Numbered from the stretch's first letter, positions 1 to 11,109 are shown. The stretch: 64,000 nt of DNA from Desulfobacter vibrioformis DSM 8776 (GCF_000745975.1 NZ_JQKJ01000022.1:1-64000), one strand, 5' to 3'. Notes: generated by a model from the sequence alone, not told the origin. Translations and numbers: made by a program.

Positions 1-389
1 ATAGACTCAATGATCTCTACACCCTGCTTTTCGGTTTGATTATCCTTGTCCTTTATGAACGGTACGGCTTTCAGGCATTTTATTTGACTCTGCTTCTCGC
101 TTTGGCCAACGTCGTTTCGATCTATATTTTCATAGTCTTTGCCATTTATTTTTTGCACCATCGGCCGGTCCACCTCCTGGGCGCTATGACCGCCTTTTAT
201 CTCCTGGTGTATTATTTATCCGGAGCCCCCTATGTTTTGTTCGGTCCTGCTGCTGTCTTTCTCATGTACTCCAGGACCACCATTCCTTTGCCAAGAATGA
301 TCCAAAAATACTTTTATTATGTGGCCTACCCCGGGCATTTTCTGATTATTATCCTGATCAATTCATCAGGATACCCGGCCACCACTTAA
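1..389 (+). CDS. TraX-like membrane protein, C-terminal part (cut by window edge)
   Basis: The reading frame is open to the left edge, so only about the last 128 residues are visible. They are strongly hydrophobic, with several membrane segments, and end in a positively charged stretch followed by a K-Y-F-Y-Y-x-x-Y-P-G-H-F motif. That ending is typical of the TraX family, in which an aromatic-rich 'FYxxYPxH' helix closes the protein. TraX proteins are inner-membrane acyltransferase-like proteins; the prototype acetylates F-pilin, but many chromosomal homologues have no known substrate. It lies on the element side of tRNA-Glu together with an integrase, so it may be cargo of the integrated element. 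The family call is moderately sure; the substrate is unknown. Confidence 0.6.
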   Translation, partial: RLNDLYTLLFGLIILVLYERYGFQAFYLTLLLALANVVSIYIFIVFAIYFLHHRPVHLLGAMTAFYLLVYYLSGAPYVLFGPAAVFLMYSRTTIPLPRMIQKYFYYVAYPGHFLIIILINSSGYPATT

Positions 390-395
390 GAAAGA

Positions 396-578
396 ATGAA
401 TCAAATGAACCCACGAGAATTAAAAAACCACCTTTACCGGCTGGTAAAGAAAAACGGCAAAAGCAGCATAACGGAATTTGAGCATGAATACATGGCAGGC
501 AAAATTGATTACAACACCTATCTGCATTGTTGCTATTCGGATTATGCCAAAGGCCGTTTGTCAAAAAAGAGGAAATAA
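396..578 (+). CDS. small basic hypothetical protein, 60 aa
   Basis: A 60-residue basic protein that starts 6 bases after the TraX-like stop codon. An AAGAAAG stretch just upstream of the ATG could serve as a weak ribosome binding site. It is rich in Lys, Tyr and His, with two adjacent Cys near residue 46 and a basic C-terminal tail (KKRK). I recognise no family. The tight spacing and same strand suggest co-transcription with the TraX-like gene. It could be a spurious ORF, although its composition looks protein-like and the opposite-strand frame over it does not. Confidence 0.45.
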   Translation: MNQMNPRELKNHLYRLVKKNGKSSITEFEHEYMAGKIDYNTYLHCCYSDYAKGRLSKKRK

Positions 579-737
579 TCAATAGGATCGTAACCACACT
601 TCGAGGATAAAATATGATAAAAGGATCTGCTGGCCATAATAGGAACAAGCCTTTGAACCCTTCTTATGTCTCGGAATTATAACAAATTGCATAATATTAA
701 CATTTCTGCTGAAAAAGGGATGAAGGATCATAAACTA

Positions 738-1103
738 ATGAGCCACGCCACACTTGAGCAAGATTATGGTCGAGCGATTAAACCGGAGGAGCTTGCAACA
801 TTCCTTGGGGTTGACCGGCGAACTGTGATTAAGTATTCAAACAGGTGGGGTGGTATCGAAGTTTCTCCCGGTAAATACAGATTTTTCGAAAAATTAATCA
901 GGAGAAAGATTGATGCCCAGTTTAATAACGAAAAGAGGAAAGAAGAGGTGGCGGGCCACAGTGATGGTCAACGGCCAAAGAAAGGACAAATTGTTCCCAG
1001 ACAATTCAAAGGAAGTCTTTCGGGAAGCAGTTTTATGGGAAAAGGAGGAAAAAGAGAAGTTAGAAACCGAACAGATCGTCACGGATTGCTTGACACTGCT
1101 TGA
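738..1103 (+). CDS. helix-turn-helix (excisionase-like) protein
   Basis: The segment 'EELATFLGVDRRTVIKY' followed by 'PGKYRFFEKLI' is a MerR/excisionase-type helix-turn-helix of the kind found in recombination directionality factors and small element regulators. I prefer the ATG at 738, which has GAAGGA about 10 bases upstream; the frame stays open back to 666. The last 60 or so codons overlap the integrase gene in another frame and are low-complexity basic residues, so only the N-terminal 55-60 residues look domain-like. It probably controls excision or integrase expression of the element at tRNA-Glu. The very long overlap (about 190 bp) is unusual. Confidence 0.6.
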   Translation: MSHATLEQDYGRAIKPEELATFLGVDRRTVIKYSNRWGGIEVSPGKYRFFEKLIRRKIDAQFNNEKRKEEVAGHSDGQRPKKGQIVPRQFKGSLSGSSFMGKGGKREVRNRTDRHGLLDTA

Positions 1104-2016
1104 TTGGGCTGGGGAATATTTGGATTATTCCCAAAGCAATTTTTCATTAAAAACATACAAAGAAAAGAAAGGTGCTTTTGCCGGACTTTTTAAAGGAATG
1201 GATGCTGATTTAAGCCCAGATAGTATAACGCCGGGTGTGGCGATGAAATATCTAATGGAACAGGCAAACAATCGGTCCGGGAATGCCGCAAATAAGGACA
1301 GAAAAAATCTTGCAGCCGGTTGGGAGTGGGGTCGAAAATATATCAGCGGTTTTCCCCTGGAGACCCAAAATCCGTTTAAATTGGTTGATAAATTTCCCGA
1401 AAAGCGTTCTCCCAGGTATGTACCACCAGAAAGGGATTTCTGGAAAATATATAGTGAGACAAAAGGGCAAGATCAAGTGATGTTGCTGACCTTCCTCCAT
1501 CTGGCCGCCCGGAGAAAAGAAGTGTTTAATCTGACATGGGAGGATATTGATTTTGAAAATAGTCTGATTCGGATCTGGACAAGCAAGAGGAAAGGTGGAA
1601 CCAAAGAGTTTGATTGGCTGCCTATGACCTCTGAACTAAGAATGGTCCTATCGGAATGGTGGCTGCAAAGACCTGTCAAGGAATCATCATACGTCTTTAT
1701 CTGCTTAAATACAGAAAATTTTTGTGAGGCATATTTTGGGAAGCCATATAAAAACCGGCAACATTTTATGAAAAAACTTTGTAAAAGGGCTGGTGTTAAA
1801 ATTTTTGGTTTTCATGCTATCAGACACCTGACAGCAAGCATTCTATATCATAAAGGATATGATGTGTCCGTGATTCAGTCCATTTTAAGGCATAAAAGTC
1901 CGACAACAACAAATAGATACTTGAAATCTCTTGGGCTTGAGGCAACCAGGGATGCGCTTGAAAAAGGTTTGAGTGGTCCAAGAACAGTTATTCCATTCAA
2001 AACAAAAAGAGCTTAG
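913..2016 (+). CDS. tyrosine-type site-specific integrase
   Basis: A 367-residue phage/island-type tyrosine recombinase that would integrate and excise an element by cutting and rejoining att sites. The N-terminal arm-binding segment (K-R-G-K-K-R-W-R) and a SAM-like core-binding domain are followed by the catalytic domain: Arg in 'AARRKEV' near residue 200, H-x-x-R at about 301-304, a further His in 'LRHKS', and the Tyr nucleophile in 'NRYLKS'. The ATG at 913 is used (a TTG precedes it directly); AGGAGAAA lies 8-14 bases upstream. The gene ends 88 bp from the 3' end of tRNA-Glu, the classical place for a tRNA-targeting integrase, so the element extends leftward beyond the window. Confidence 0.93.
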   Translation: MPSLITKRGKKRWRATVMVNGQRKDKLFPDNSKEVFREAVLWEKEEKEKLETEQIVTDCLTLLDWAGEYLDYSQSNFSLKTYKEKKGAFAGLFKGMDADLSPDSITPGVAMKYLMEQANNRSGNAANKDRKNLAAGWEWGRKYISGFPLETQNPFKLVDKFPEKRSPRYVPPERDFWKIYSETKGQDQVMLLTFLHLAARRKEVFNLTWEDIDFENSLIRIWTSKRKGGTKEFDWLPMTSELRMVLSEWWLQRPVKESSYVFICLNTENFCEAYFGKPYKNRQHFMKKLCKRAGVKIFGFHAIRHLTASILYHKGYDVSVIQSILRHKSPTTTNRYLKSLGLEATRDALEKGLSGPRTVIPFKTKRA

Positions 2017-2063
2017 TAAGATAGTGCGAAAGTTTTTTGTATCCGGATTTTGTATCCACCAAT

Positions 2064-2092
2064 AAAAAAAGCTCTCAGAAAATTCTGAAAGC
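2064..2092 (-). terminator. intrinsic terminator after tRNA-Glu
   Basis: On the minus strand a 10-bp stem (2071-2092, one G-T pair, two-base loop) is followed by seven T residues (2070-2064). It sits 11 bases beyond the tRNA-Glu 3' end and would end the tRNA transcript. If the element is inserted in the tRNA 3' end, this terminator is on the element side of the junction or within the att core. Confidence 0.75.
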
Positions 2093-2103
2093 CTTTGTAT
2101 TAG

Positions 2104-2140
2104 TGGTGATCCCACCGGGAATCGAACCCGGGTTTCCGGC
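2104..2140. other. probable attachment-site side of the integrated element
   Basis: The T-arm and acceptor half of tRNA-Glu adjoins the integrase gene. Integrases of this class usually recombine within the tRNA 3' part, and the element then carries a copy that keeps the tRNA intact. The other att copy should lie outside the window to the left. The core cannot be delimited from one side only. Confidence 0.45.
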
Positions 2141-2178
2141 GTGAGAGGCCAGCGTCCTAACCGCTAGACGATGGGACC
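2104..2178 (-). tRNA. tRNA-Glu (anticodon CTC)
   Basis: A full cloverleaf on the minus strand, 75 nt including an encoded CCA. The acceptor stem GGTCCCA pairs with TGGGATC (one G-T), the anticodon stem CTGGC/GCCGG encloses the loop CTCTCAC with anticodon CTC, and the T arm is standard. It reads glutamate GAG codons. The 3' end faces the integrase gene, so this tRNA is the probable integration target; the encoded CCA may have been restored by the element. Confidence 0.96.
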
Positions 2179-2199
2179 ATAAATCATCTTGAGTGGAAT

Positions 2200-2228
2200 T
2201 ATCTATAATAGTTGGGGGTAAAAGTCAA
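2200..2228 (-). promoter_or_regulatory. sigma-70-type promoter of tRNA-Glu
   Basis: On the minus strand TTGACT (2228-2223) is separated by 17 bases from TAGATA (2205-2200), about 22 bases upstream of the tRNA-Glu 5' end. Both boxes and the spacing fit a housekeeping promoter. Confidence 0.6.
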
Positions 2229-2280
2229 TAAAAATTAAAATCAAAGCATCTTAAGCCTATGGGGCACCCATGAGTCTTTA

Positions 2281-2496
2281 TTATGAATCAAAGTTTTTAC
2301 GAGTGCCCTTTTTAGATCCCAGGCCAAAATAAAAAAGCCAGCCAATGACCGGAACAATCGCCACAAGGTGCCAAATAAATTTTTCTTTTGGTGTGGGGAA
2401 ATCTTTTTTTAACAGGTCTATCAGGGCAAGCATGGTCAGGACAAAAGAGAGTCCGACAATGAGAAGGACATATAAAAGAAGTTCTTTGGGTGTCAT
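2281..2496 (-). CDS. small two-TM protein, PLDc_N (phospholipase D N-terminal)-like
   Basis: A 71-residue protein with two membrane helices (about residues 6-28 and 42-60) separated by a short charged loop. The pattern 'LxLIDLLKKDFP...K..WHLVAIVPVIGWLFYFGLG' matches the short PLDc_N family, which occurs both as the N-terminal membrane anchor of cardiolipin synthase-type proteins and as free small proteins. No phospholipase domain follows. It stands alone between tRNA-Glu and the transglycosylase gene. The function of the free form is unknown; it is probably an inner-membrane protein. Confidence 0.65.
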   Translation of the reverse strand: MTPKELLLYVLLIVGLSFVLTMLALIDLLKKDFPTPKEKFIWHLVAIVPVIGWLFYFGLGSKKGTRKNFDS

Positions 2497-2572
2497 TTAA
2501 TTTTTTTCCGATGTTTTATAAACCAACTGCTGCTGGTCTTTCTTTTTTTTGTTGCGGGGCAGACATTTGCCG

Positions 2573-3469
2573 CTATTTTAACTTATCTGAAATTTTGAGC
2601 AGTGCATCAACATAATAGTTGGAATGGTTGTACTGAAACAGAACTTCATGCTGGCGCTGACGACCGAGGCCTGATTTCCAGCCGTGGTGTTTTAAATAGT
2701 TGGCTACGGAAAAAATGGCGTCATCGTGGTCAAACACATCTACACGTCCGTCCTTATTGCCGTCTCTTGCCAGTTTCAGAGCGTTGGAAGGCGTGAACTG
2801 AGGAATACCCATCGCTCCAGCGTAAGACCCTCTAATACTAACCGGGTCGAGACCTTCGCGATTGGCATAGCGGATCAATGCCTTAAGCTCATCATATCCC
2901 CACCTGCTTTTCTGATCCACCTTTTTATCAAAATTAGCCCGGTCAGGTTTTTTACTATTTGCAATAGCCCGCCAAACCCTTTCGGCAAGAGATTTGTTGG
3001 TAAGCGCTGCCATGGTGGACAGGGTGTTTATCACCGTGCGTTTGCCAAGGTACGCGCCCAGGCGGGTTTCCACCAGAAGGATAGCTGTAATAATGGTTTT
3101 GTCCACTGAGAATTCTTCCTGGGCTTTATCAAGGCTCTCCTTATGCGTGACCATGTACTTTTGGGCATTGGCGATGGATTTCCGGGAAGAAAACTGGTCA
3201 TAGTCAAGACTGGATTCCGAATGGATGAAAAATAGAGAAACACCGCCGGGATCAAAAATAACCGTTTTATTGGCAAACAGAGATTTGGTCTTTTCCGGAT
3301 CAAAGCCATCCTGGATAAGCCGCAGGGTAAGGGAGTCAAATTCATTGGCCTGTTCAGTGTTATCCGGCCCAGCAGCCTGCTGGGCGTAGCAGAAATTAAC
3401 AAAAAAACTGATAATTACTGTCACAACAATTTTCAGGATGCATTGCGTGGATAAGTCGGAATTTTTCAT
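2573..3469 (-). CDS. lytic murein transglycosylase, MltB-like (SLT_2)
   Basis: A periplasmic or lipid-associated enzyme that cleaves peptidoglycan glycan strands with formation of 1,6-anhydro ends. The SLT_2 signature is clear: 'AILLVETRLG' with the catalytic Glu, then 'GSYAGAMGIPQFTPSNAL' and 'DGNKDGRVDVFDHDDAIFSVANYLKHHGW'. The start at 3469 gives a good signal sequence (basic N-terminus, hydrophobic 'ILKIVVTVIISFFVNFCYA', cleavage near A-Q-Q); an AGGGAG lies upstream. The longer frame from 3514 would put 15 polar residues before the signal. No cysteine is placed as a lipobox, so it is probably soluble periplasmic. No operon partner is visible. Confidence 0.88.
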   Translation of the reverse strand: MKNSDLSTQCILKIVVTVIISFFVNFCYAQQAAGPDNTEQANEFDSLTLRLIQDGFDPEKTKSLFANKTVIFDPGGVSLFFIHSESSLDYDQFSSRKSIANAQKYMVTHKESLDKAQEEFSVDKTIITAILLVETRLGAYLGKRTVINTLSTMAALTNKSLAERVWRAIANSKKPDRANFDKKVDQKSRWGYDELKALIRYANREGLDPVSIRGSYAGAMGIPQFTPSNALKLARDGNKDGRVDVFDHDDAIFSVANYLKHHGWKSGLGRQRQHEVLFQYNHSNYYVDALLKISDKLK

Positions 3470-3620
3470 ATTTGCGTATCTGCTCCCTTGCTGTAATAGT
3501 TTGAGGCAGGACATTTTGGGTTCCAGAGTCTGTTTCGCTAATGTTTATATAGCGTATTTTATTTTTGATTGCATTAAAAAAGTGCAGACACCAAGACCCG
3601 GTGCAGACAGGCAGATAAAA

Positions 3621-3667
3621 CAAAAAAAAACGAGCCTGGGAAACAGTCAAGGCTTCCCAGGCTCGTT
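3621..3667 (-). terminator. strong intrinsic terminator of glnA
   Basis: On the minus strand a 13-bp G+C-rich stem (3630-3666) with an 11-base loop is followed by a run of nine T residues. It lies about 50 bases after the glnA stop codon and closes the glnD-glnB-glnA unit. Confidence 0.9.
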
Positions 3668-3715
3668 TGTCAGATCAATCCCCAACAGGAGGCTGGTTTT
3701 CTAAATATCTTTTTT

Positions 3716-5128
3716 TTAAATATCAAAGTACAGATAGAATTCATGGGGATGCGGACGGCTGATAACCGGTTTAACTTCGTTTTCCATTTTGTAGTCAACC
3801 CAGTAGTCAATAACGTCCTTGGTGAAAACATCACCCTTGAGTAAAAATTCATTATCTGATTTAAGGGCTTCAAGGGCTTCTTCAAGGCAGCCTGGTGCGG
3901 ACGGAATGGCAGCCAGTTCTTCAGGCGGCAGATCATAGATGTTTTTATCCATGGGATCACCCGGATCCATTTTGTTCTGGATACCGTCAAGCATGGCCAT
4001 GGCAATGGCGGAGAATGCCATATAACCGTTGGCACTAGGGTCAGGGGTACGGAATTCAAGGCGTTTTGCCTTGGGGGATCCTGAGTACATGGGCAGACGG
4101 ATGGCAGCAGAACGGTTCCGGCTGGAGTAAGCCAGTTTAATGGGCGCCTCAAAACCGGGCACCAGACGTTTGTAGGAGTTGGTGGTGGGGTTGGTGATGG
4201 CGCACAGCGCTTTGCAATGTTTCATGATGCCGCCGATGGCCCACAGGGCGTTATCGGACATACCCGCATATTTGTTGCCGGCAAATGTGGGATCGCCGTC
4301 TTTCCAGAAACTCATGTGGGTGTGCATGCCGGTACCATTGTCACCATAAAGGGGCTTGGGCATAAAGGTAACGCAATGTCCGTATTTTGCAGCCACATTT
4401 CTCAATACATATTTGAACCAGGCAAGCTTGTCACCCATATTCAGCAGGGAGTCAAACCGAAGATCAATCTCAGACTGTCCGGCTGTAGCAACCTCGTGAT
4501 GCTGGCATTCCATGTCAATACCCAGATCCTGCAGGGTCAGCATCATCTCGGTTCTCATGTCCTGGTAGGTGTCTGTGGGCGGCAGGGGGAAGTAGCCGTG
4601 CTTGGGTTTGATTTTGTAGCCAAGGTTGGGTTCGGAACCGTCACCAGTGTTCCAGTATGCTTCCCGGGAATCAATTTCAAAAAAGGAAGCATGGGGATCA
4701 GAAGAGTAACGGATGTTGGAAAAGATAAAGAACTCTGGCTCGGGGCCGACAAAAATGGTGTCGCCGATGCCGGTGCTCTTGATATAGGCTTCCGTTCTTT
4801 TGGCAATGCCGCGGGGGTCCCTGGAGTAACCTTCGCCGGTGATGGGGTCATGGATGTTGCCGAGAACAACCAGGGTCGGTACTTTGAAAAACGGATCTAT
4901 TTTTGCCGTACCTGCTTCAGGAATTACATTCATATCGGAGTTATCAATGTTTTGCCATGCTCTCATGGAAGAACCGTCAAATCCGAACCCGTCTTCAAAG
5001 GAAGCTTCTGTCAGTTCCGATACAGGCACACTGAAGTGCTGCCAGGTGCCGATGAAGTCCATGTAGCGGATGTCAACGACTTTAACATCGTTTTCCTTTG
5101 CCATTGCCAATACGTCTTTTGGTGTCAT
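3716..5128 (-). CDS. glnA: glutamine synthetase type I
   Basis: Makes glutamine from glutamate, ammonia and ATP, the entry step of ammonium assimilation. At 470 residues it has the usual type I length. Landmarks are 'FGFDGSSMRAW' near residue 50, the ATP/glutamate motif 'KPLYGDNGTGMHTHMSFWKDG', 'NRSAAIRLPMYSGSPKAKRLEFRTPDPSANGY', and 'KNIYDLPPEE' with Tyr398 in the place of the adenylylated tyrosine of beta-type enzymes. That Tyr suggests regulation by GlnE, which is not in the window. An AAAGGGAT ribosome site precedes the ATG. It follows glnB by 82 bp and ends at a strong terminator. Confidence 0.98.
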   Translation of the reverse strand: MTPKDVLAMAKENDVKVVDIRYMDFIGTWQHFSVPVSELTEASFEDGFGFDGSSMRAWQNIDNSDMNVIPEAGTAKIDPFFKVPTLVVLGNIHDPITGEGYSRDPRGIAKRTEAYIKSTGIGDTIFVGPEPEFFIFSNIRYSSDPHASFFEIDSREAYWNTGDGSEPNLGYKIKPKHGYFPLPPTDTYQDMRTEMMLTLQDLGIDMECQHHEVATAGQSEIDLRFDSLLNMGDKLAWFKYVLRNVAAKYGHCVTFMPKPLYGDNGTGMHTHMSFWKDGDPTFAGNKYAGMSDNALWAIGGIMKHCKALCAITNPTTNSYKRLVPGFEAPIKLAYSSRNRSAAIRLPMYSGSPKAKRLEFRTPDPSANGYMAFSAIAMAMLDGIQNKMDPGDPMDKNIYDLPPEELAAIPSAPGCLEEALEALKSDNEFLLKGDVFTKDVIDYWVDYKMENEVKPVISRPHPHEFYLYFDI

Positions 5129-5187
5129 TTCTATCCCTTTCTATAAAAAATATTATGGGTTACCCCTGTATTTGGGTGCTTTGTCAT

Positions 5188-5204
5188 GGGGCGCAAAAGC
5201 GCCC
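5188..5204 (-). promoter_or_regulatory. hairpin between glnB and glnA
   Basis: A compact G+C-rich stem GGGCGC/GCGCCC with a four-base loop lies just after the glnB stop codon. No T-run follows, so it is more likely an RNA stability or partial-attenuation element between glnB and glnA than a full terminator. Confidence 0.4.
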
Positions 5205-5210
5205 TGTCAT

Positions 5211-8286
<3,076 letters not shown>

Positions 8287-8302
8287 TGCAATGGATGTGC
8301 CA
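8287..8302 (-). promoter_or_regulatory. sigma-54 (RpoN) promoter of glnD-glnB-glnA
   Basis: The minus-strand 16-mer TGGCACATCCATTGCA fits the RpoN consensus TGGCACRNNNNTTGCW at every defined position, with GG at -24 and GC at -12. It lies directly before the first ATG of glnD, giving an expected transcription start near 8275. Nitrogen-regulated glnA operons are classical RpoN/NtrC targets. No clear NtrC box was found by eye upstream. Confidence 0.72.
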
Positions 8303-8497
8303 GTCTTTTATTTTCAACAGGTTATAAAGCACACATGCGGCCGAAGCCTGCGAACCAAAGGAAAGAACAAAATTTATTACAATAATGTTTGCTTGAAAAC
8401 GGGGTATATTACTTTTTTGTAACCATCTCCTGGGTAGGGGCTAAAAATCGGCAGACGGATATATGATATGTCGAATCGTTGAAAAAGCATGGATAAT

Positions 8498-8524
8498 CAG
8501 CCAGGCACATGGTGTGCTTGGCTG
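8498..8524 (-). terminator. hairpin downstream of tatA
   Basis: Two 12-base arms with one G-T pair and a three-base loop form a strong hairpin about 36 bases after the tatA stop codon. The downstream T-run on the minus strand is weak and displaced, so it is a possible rather than certain terminator. Confidence 0.5.
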
Positions 8525-8559
8525 TGGAAAAACTAAAAAACAGCGGTGAACAAACACCA

Positions 8560-8748
8560 CTAATTTTTATCTATTTTTTCAGGCTCTTTTTCCTTGCCGT
8601 CATCAATGGGCTCACTTGTTGCCTTCTTGAAATTCTTAATGCCTTTTCCTAAACCGGCACCGATTTCAGGCAGCTTGCCCGCGCCGAATATAATAAGGAT
8701 AATCACCAGGATTATTATCAACTCCGGCATTCCTATACCACCAATCAT
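8560..8748 (-). CDS. tatA: Sec-independent protein translocase TatA/TatE
   Basis: A 62-residue component of the twin-arginine translocase, which exports folded, often cofactor-bearing proteins. The short N-terminus '[28 protein letters not shown]' holds the single membrane helix and the conserved F-G-x-x-K-L-P-E hinge, followed by the amphipathic helix '[15 protein letters not shown]' and a short acidic/basic tail. No tatB or tatC is adjacent. It stands alone, with hairpin 8498-8524 behind it. Confidence 0.93.
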   Translation of the reverse strand: MIGGIGMPELIIILVIILIIFGAGKLPEIGAGLGKGIKNFKKATSEPIDDGKEKEPEKIDKN

Positions 8749-9053
8749 GATTCAAGCTCCTCGTTTTGTTCATGGCGTTAGCACAACATTTATTAAATCA
8801 GGTCATTAGCATTTAACCTGTACGAAGTCAATCATTAAGGATTTATGTAAACTTGTCGTAATGTTTCAGTTTTGTAATAAACCATTTGCATTTTAATTAT
8901 ATGCAGACCTTGCCCCGGTGGTATTTCCTTTTTCCCTCAACCGACAAAACCTTGATGAAAGAATAGATTAACCATTGACTCTAAAAACTGAGCCTGCTAA
9001 CCAACCAGCTGAAGTTTATGCTTTTCAACAAACCCGACATAACGGAGAACCCA
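8749..9053. other. non-coding stretch between tatA and the MoxR gene
   Basis: An A+T-rich 305-bp gap between divergently transcribed genes, so it must hold both promoters. No convincing hairpin, repeat or RNA gene was seen. An ACGGAG ribosome site for the MoxR gene lies at 9042-9047. Confidence 0.5.
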
Positions 9054-9905
9054 ATGACAAAGCATCAAGACGCACGGTTCCAAGGGGCTCATAAATATGT
9101 ACTTGACCCTGAACTTTCATCCATTGTCAACATATCCATGACCCTTGAAATGCCCTTGCTCCTAAAAGGGGAGCCTGGTACGGGCAAAACCATGCTGGCC
9201 CATGCCATTGCCGACACCCTGGACATGCCGCTGATTATTCTCAATGTAAAATCCAGCATGAAACTTGTGGAGGCCCTGTACCAGTATGACACCCTGACCC
9301 GCCTCAACGATTCCCGGTTCGGGGATTCCACCCGGGATGTCAGCAATATTGACGAATATATAAAGATGGGAAAAATCGGCCAGGCATTCTGCGCAGAAAA
9401 ACGGACCGTACTCCTCATTGATGAGATTGACAAAGCAGATACGGACTTCCAGGATGATATGCTCGATGTCCTGGACCAGATGCAGTTTGATATCATTGAA
9501 ACCGACAGAACCATATCTGCCATCCACAGACCTGTGATCATCATCACATCCAACGCCAAAAAAGATCTGTCCGATCCCTTTCTCGGACGGTGTAATTTCC
9601 ACCACATTGCGTTCCCGGAACCCAAAATGATGCGCAAGATTATCCAGATTCATTTCCCGGCCATTGATTCAAAACTGGCAGAAAACGCCATTAACGCATT
9701 CTATGCGGTCAGGGACATTGACGGAATAGAGAAAAAGCCAGCTACCCGGGAACTGATCAACTGGATACGGGCCCTTCAGGCAGACCCCGACTTCAGGGCC
9801 GGGGACCTTCTCAAGGGCAGCATGCCGTTTTTAGGGGTGCTGTTCAAAAAAAGCCCGGACTATGAACGAACCCAAAACATGATTGGCCGGCGCAAACGGT
9901 TCTAA
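9054..9905 (+). CDS. MoxR-family AAA+ ATPase
   Basis: A 283-residue AAA+ protein. The start at 9054 follows ACGGAG by 7 bases and opens just ahead of the domain; the frame runs back to 9018. Walker A is 'GEPGTGKTM', Walker B 'VLLIDEIDKAD', sensor 1 'PVIIITSNAKKDL', and an Arg finger sits in 'FLGRC'. MoxR ATPases act as chaperones for maturation of enzyme complexes, usually with a partner carrying a von Willebrand A domain. That partner is the next gene, 10 bases downstream, as in CoxD/CoxE-type pairs. The client is not shown by the neighbours. Confidence 0.9.
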   Translation: MTKHQDARFQGAHKYVLDPELSSIVNISMTLEMPLLLKGEPGTGKTMLAHAIADTLDMPLIILNVKSSMKLVEALYQYDTLTRLNDSRFGDSTRDVSNIDEYIKMGKIGQAFCAEKRTVLLIDEIDKADTDFQDDMLDVLDQMQFDIIETDRTISAIHRPVIIITSNAKKDLSDPFLGRCNFHHIAFPEPKMMRKIIQIHFPAIDSKLAENAINAFYAVRDIDGIEKKPATRELINWIRALQADPDFRAGDLLKGSMPFLGVLFKKSPDYERTQNMIGRRKRF

Positions 9906-9915
9906 GGACGTATCC

Positions 9916-11109
9916 ATGTTTCTCAAGTTCTTCTATACATTGAAGGATGTCGGCGTGCCTGTTTCCCCAACATCTTTTCTGACCCTGCAGAAGGCTCTTT
10001 ACCAAGGCCTGATCACCAGTCTGGACGATTTTTACACCTGTGCCCGGGCTGTGCTCGTGAAAAGCGAACGGTACTTTGATCTTTATGACCAGGTGTTTGC
10101 CTATCACTTTGACGGGGTGCCCCTGCCCGAGGATGCGGGATTTGAAATCGACCAGATGGCACAGGCCATGCTGGATGAATGGCTGAAAAACCCCAAAAAG
10201 ATGGCCAATGCCCTGGGCGTGGATGAAGCCACCTTAAAAAAACTGACCCCGGATGAGCTCATTGACTATTTCAAAAAACGGCTCAAGGATCAGGACGGCC
10301 GCCATGACGGCGGAAATAAGTGGATCGGCACCGGCGGCACGTCACCTGTGGGCCATTCCGGATATCACCCCGGCGGCATGCGTGTGGGCGGCGAATCCAG
10401 AAACAAATCTGCGGTAAAAGTGGCCAATGAACGCAGATACAAGGATTATTCCACCCGGGGCCCGCTGACCCAGGCAAAAATCGGAGAGGCGTTGAAATGT
10501 CTTCGCAATATGATTCCGGCAGGTCCCAAGGACGTGATTAATGTGGATGAAACCATCCGGGCGACCCTTCGCAACGGTGGGGAAATAGAATTGATCTTTA
10601 ACCGGGCCATGAAGGACAGGCTCAAGGTCATCCTTGCCATTGACAACGGCGGGTGGTCCATGGATCCCTATATCCAGGTCGTCCAGACGCTTTTCAACTA
10701 TGCCCGGGCCCAGTTCAAGGAAGTGAAAACCTACTTTTTCCACAACACCATCTATGATTATGTATGGGAAGACCCGTCCCGGTATAAAAAACCCAAGAGA
10801 ATAATGGACTTTTCCCGGCTGGATCCGGAAACCAGACTCATTATTGTGGGGGATGCCAGCATGGCACCCTATGAACTCATGGCACACGACGGGTCCATCC
10901 ATATTACGGAGCGCAGCGGGCGCCCCAGCATTGAACAGCTCCGGTTTCTGGCCCAGACCTTCCGGGGTGCAGTCTGGCTTAACCCGGTATCAGAAACCAT
11001 GTGGGGCTATACCCACACCATCCTGGCCATTTCCAAGATTTTTCCCATGTATGAATTGTCCCTGGATGGGCTGGCCCAGGCAGTGACAAAGCTGATGGAA
11101 AAAAAATAA
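9916..11109 (+). CDS. VWA domain-containing CoxE-like protein
   Basis: A 397-residue partner of the upstream MoxR ATPase. An AAGGA site lies at 9904-9908 before the ATG at 9916. The N-terminal half is helical and charged, with a Gly/His-rich linker near 130-165; the C-terminal half is the VWA-like Rossmann fold ('KVILAIDNGG...', 'VKTYFFHN', 'LIIVGDASMAPYELM', 'WLNPVSETMWGYTHTILAISKIFPMYELSLDGL'). The metal-ion site that should read DxSxS is altered to D-N-G-G-W-S, so metal coordination may be weakened. The pair probably assembles or activates an enzyme complex encoded elsewhere. Confidence 0.85.
   Translation: MFLKFFYTLKDVGVPVSPTSFLTLQKALYQGLITSLDDFYTCARAVLVKSERYFDLYDQVFAYHFDGVPLPEDAGFEIDQMAQAMLDEWLKNPKKMANALGVDEATLKKLTPDELIDYFKKRLKDQDGRHDGGNKWIGTGGTSPVGHSGYHPGGMRVGGESRNKSAVKVANERRYKDYSTRGPLTQAKIGEALKCLRNMIPAGPKDVINVDETIRATLRNGGEIELIFNRAMKDRLKVILAIDNGGWSMDPYIQVVQTLFNYARAQFKEVKTYFFHNTIYDYVWEDPSRYKKPKRIMDFSRLDPETRLIIVGDASMAPYELMAHDGSIHITERSGRPSIEQLRFLAQTFRGAVWLNPVSETMWGYTHTILAISKIFPMYELSLDGLAQAVTKLMEKK

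Noticed and set aside
358-648. 96-codon minus-strand frame near the left edge
   Set aside because: Cys/Pro/Phe-rich shadow overlapping two plus-strand genes, with no family resemblance.
4217-5146. 309-codon open frame on the plus strand opposite glnA
   Set aside because: It mirrors the glnA codons and shows no domain. Glutamine synthetase on the other strand is certain.
5188-5204. Full terminator between glnB and glnA
   Set aside because: The stem is good but has no T-run on the minus strand, and glnA has no separate convincing promoter, so read-through is expected.
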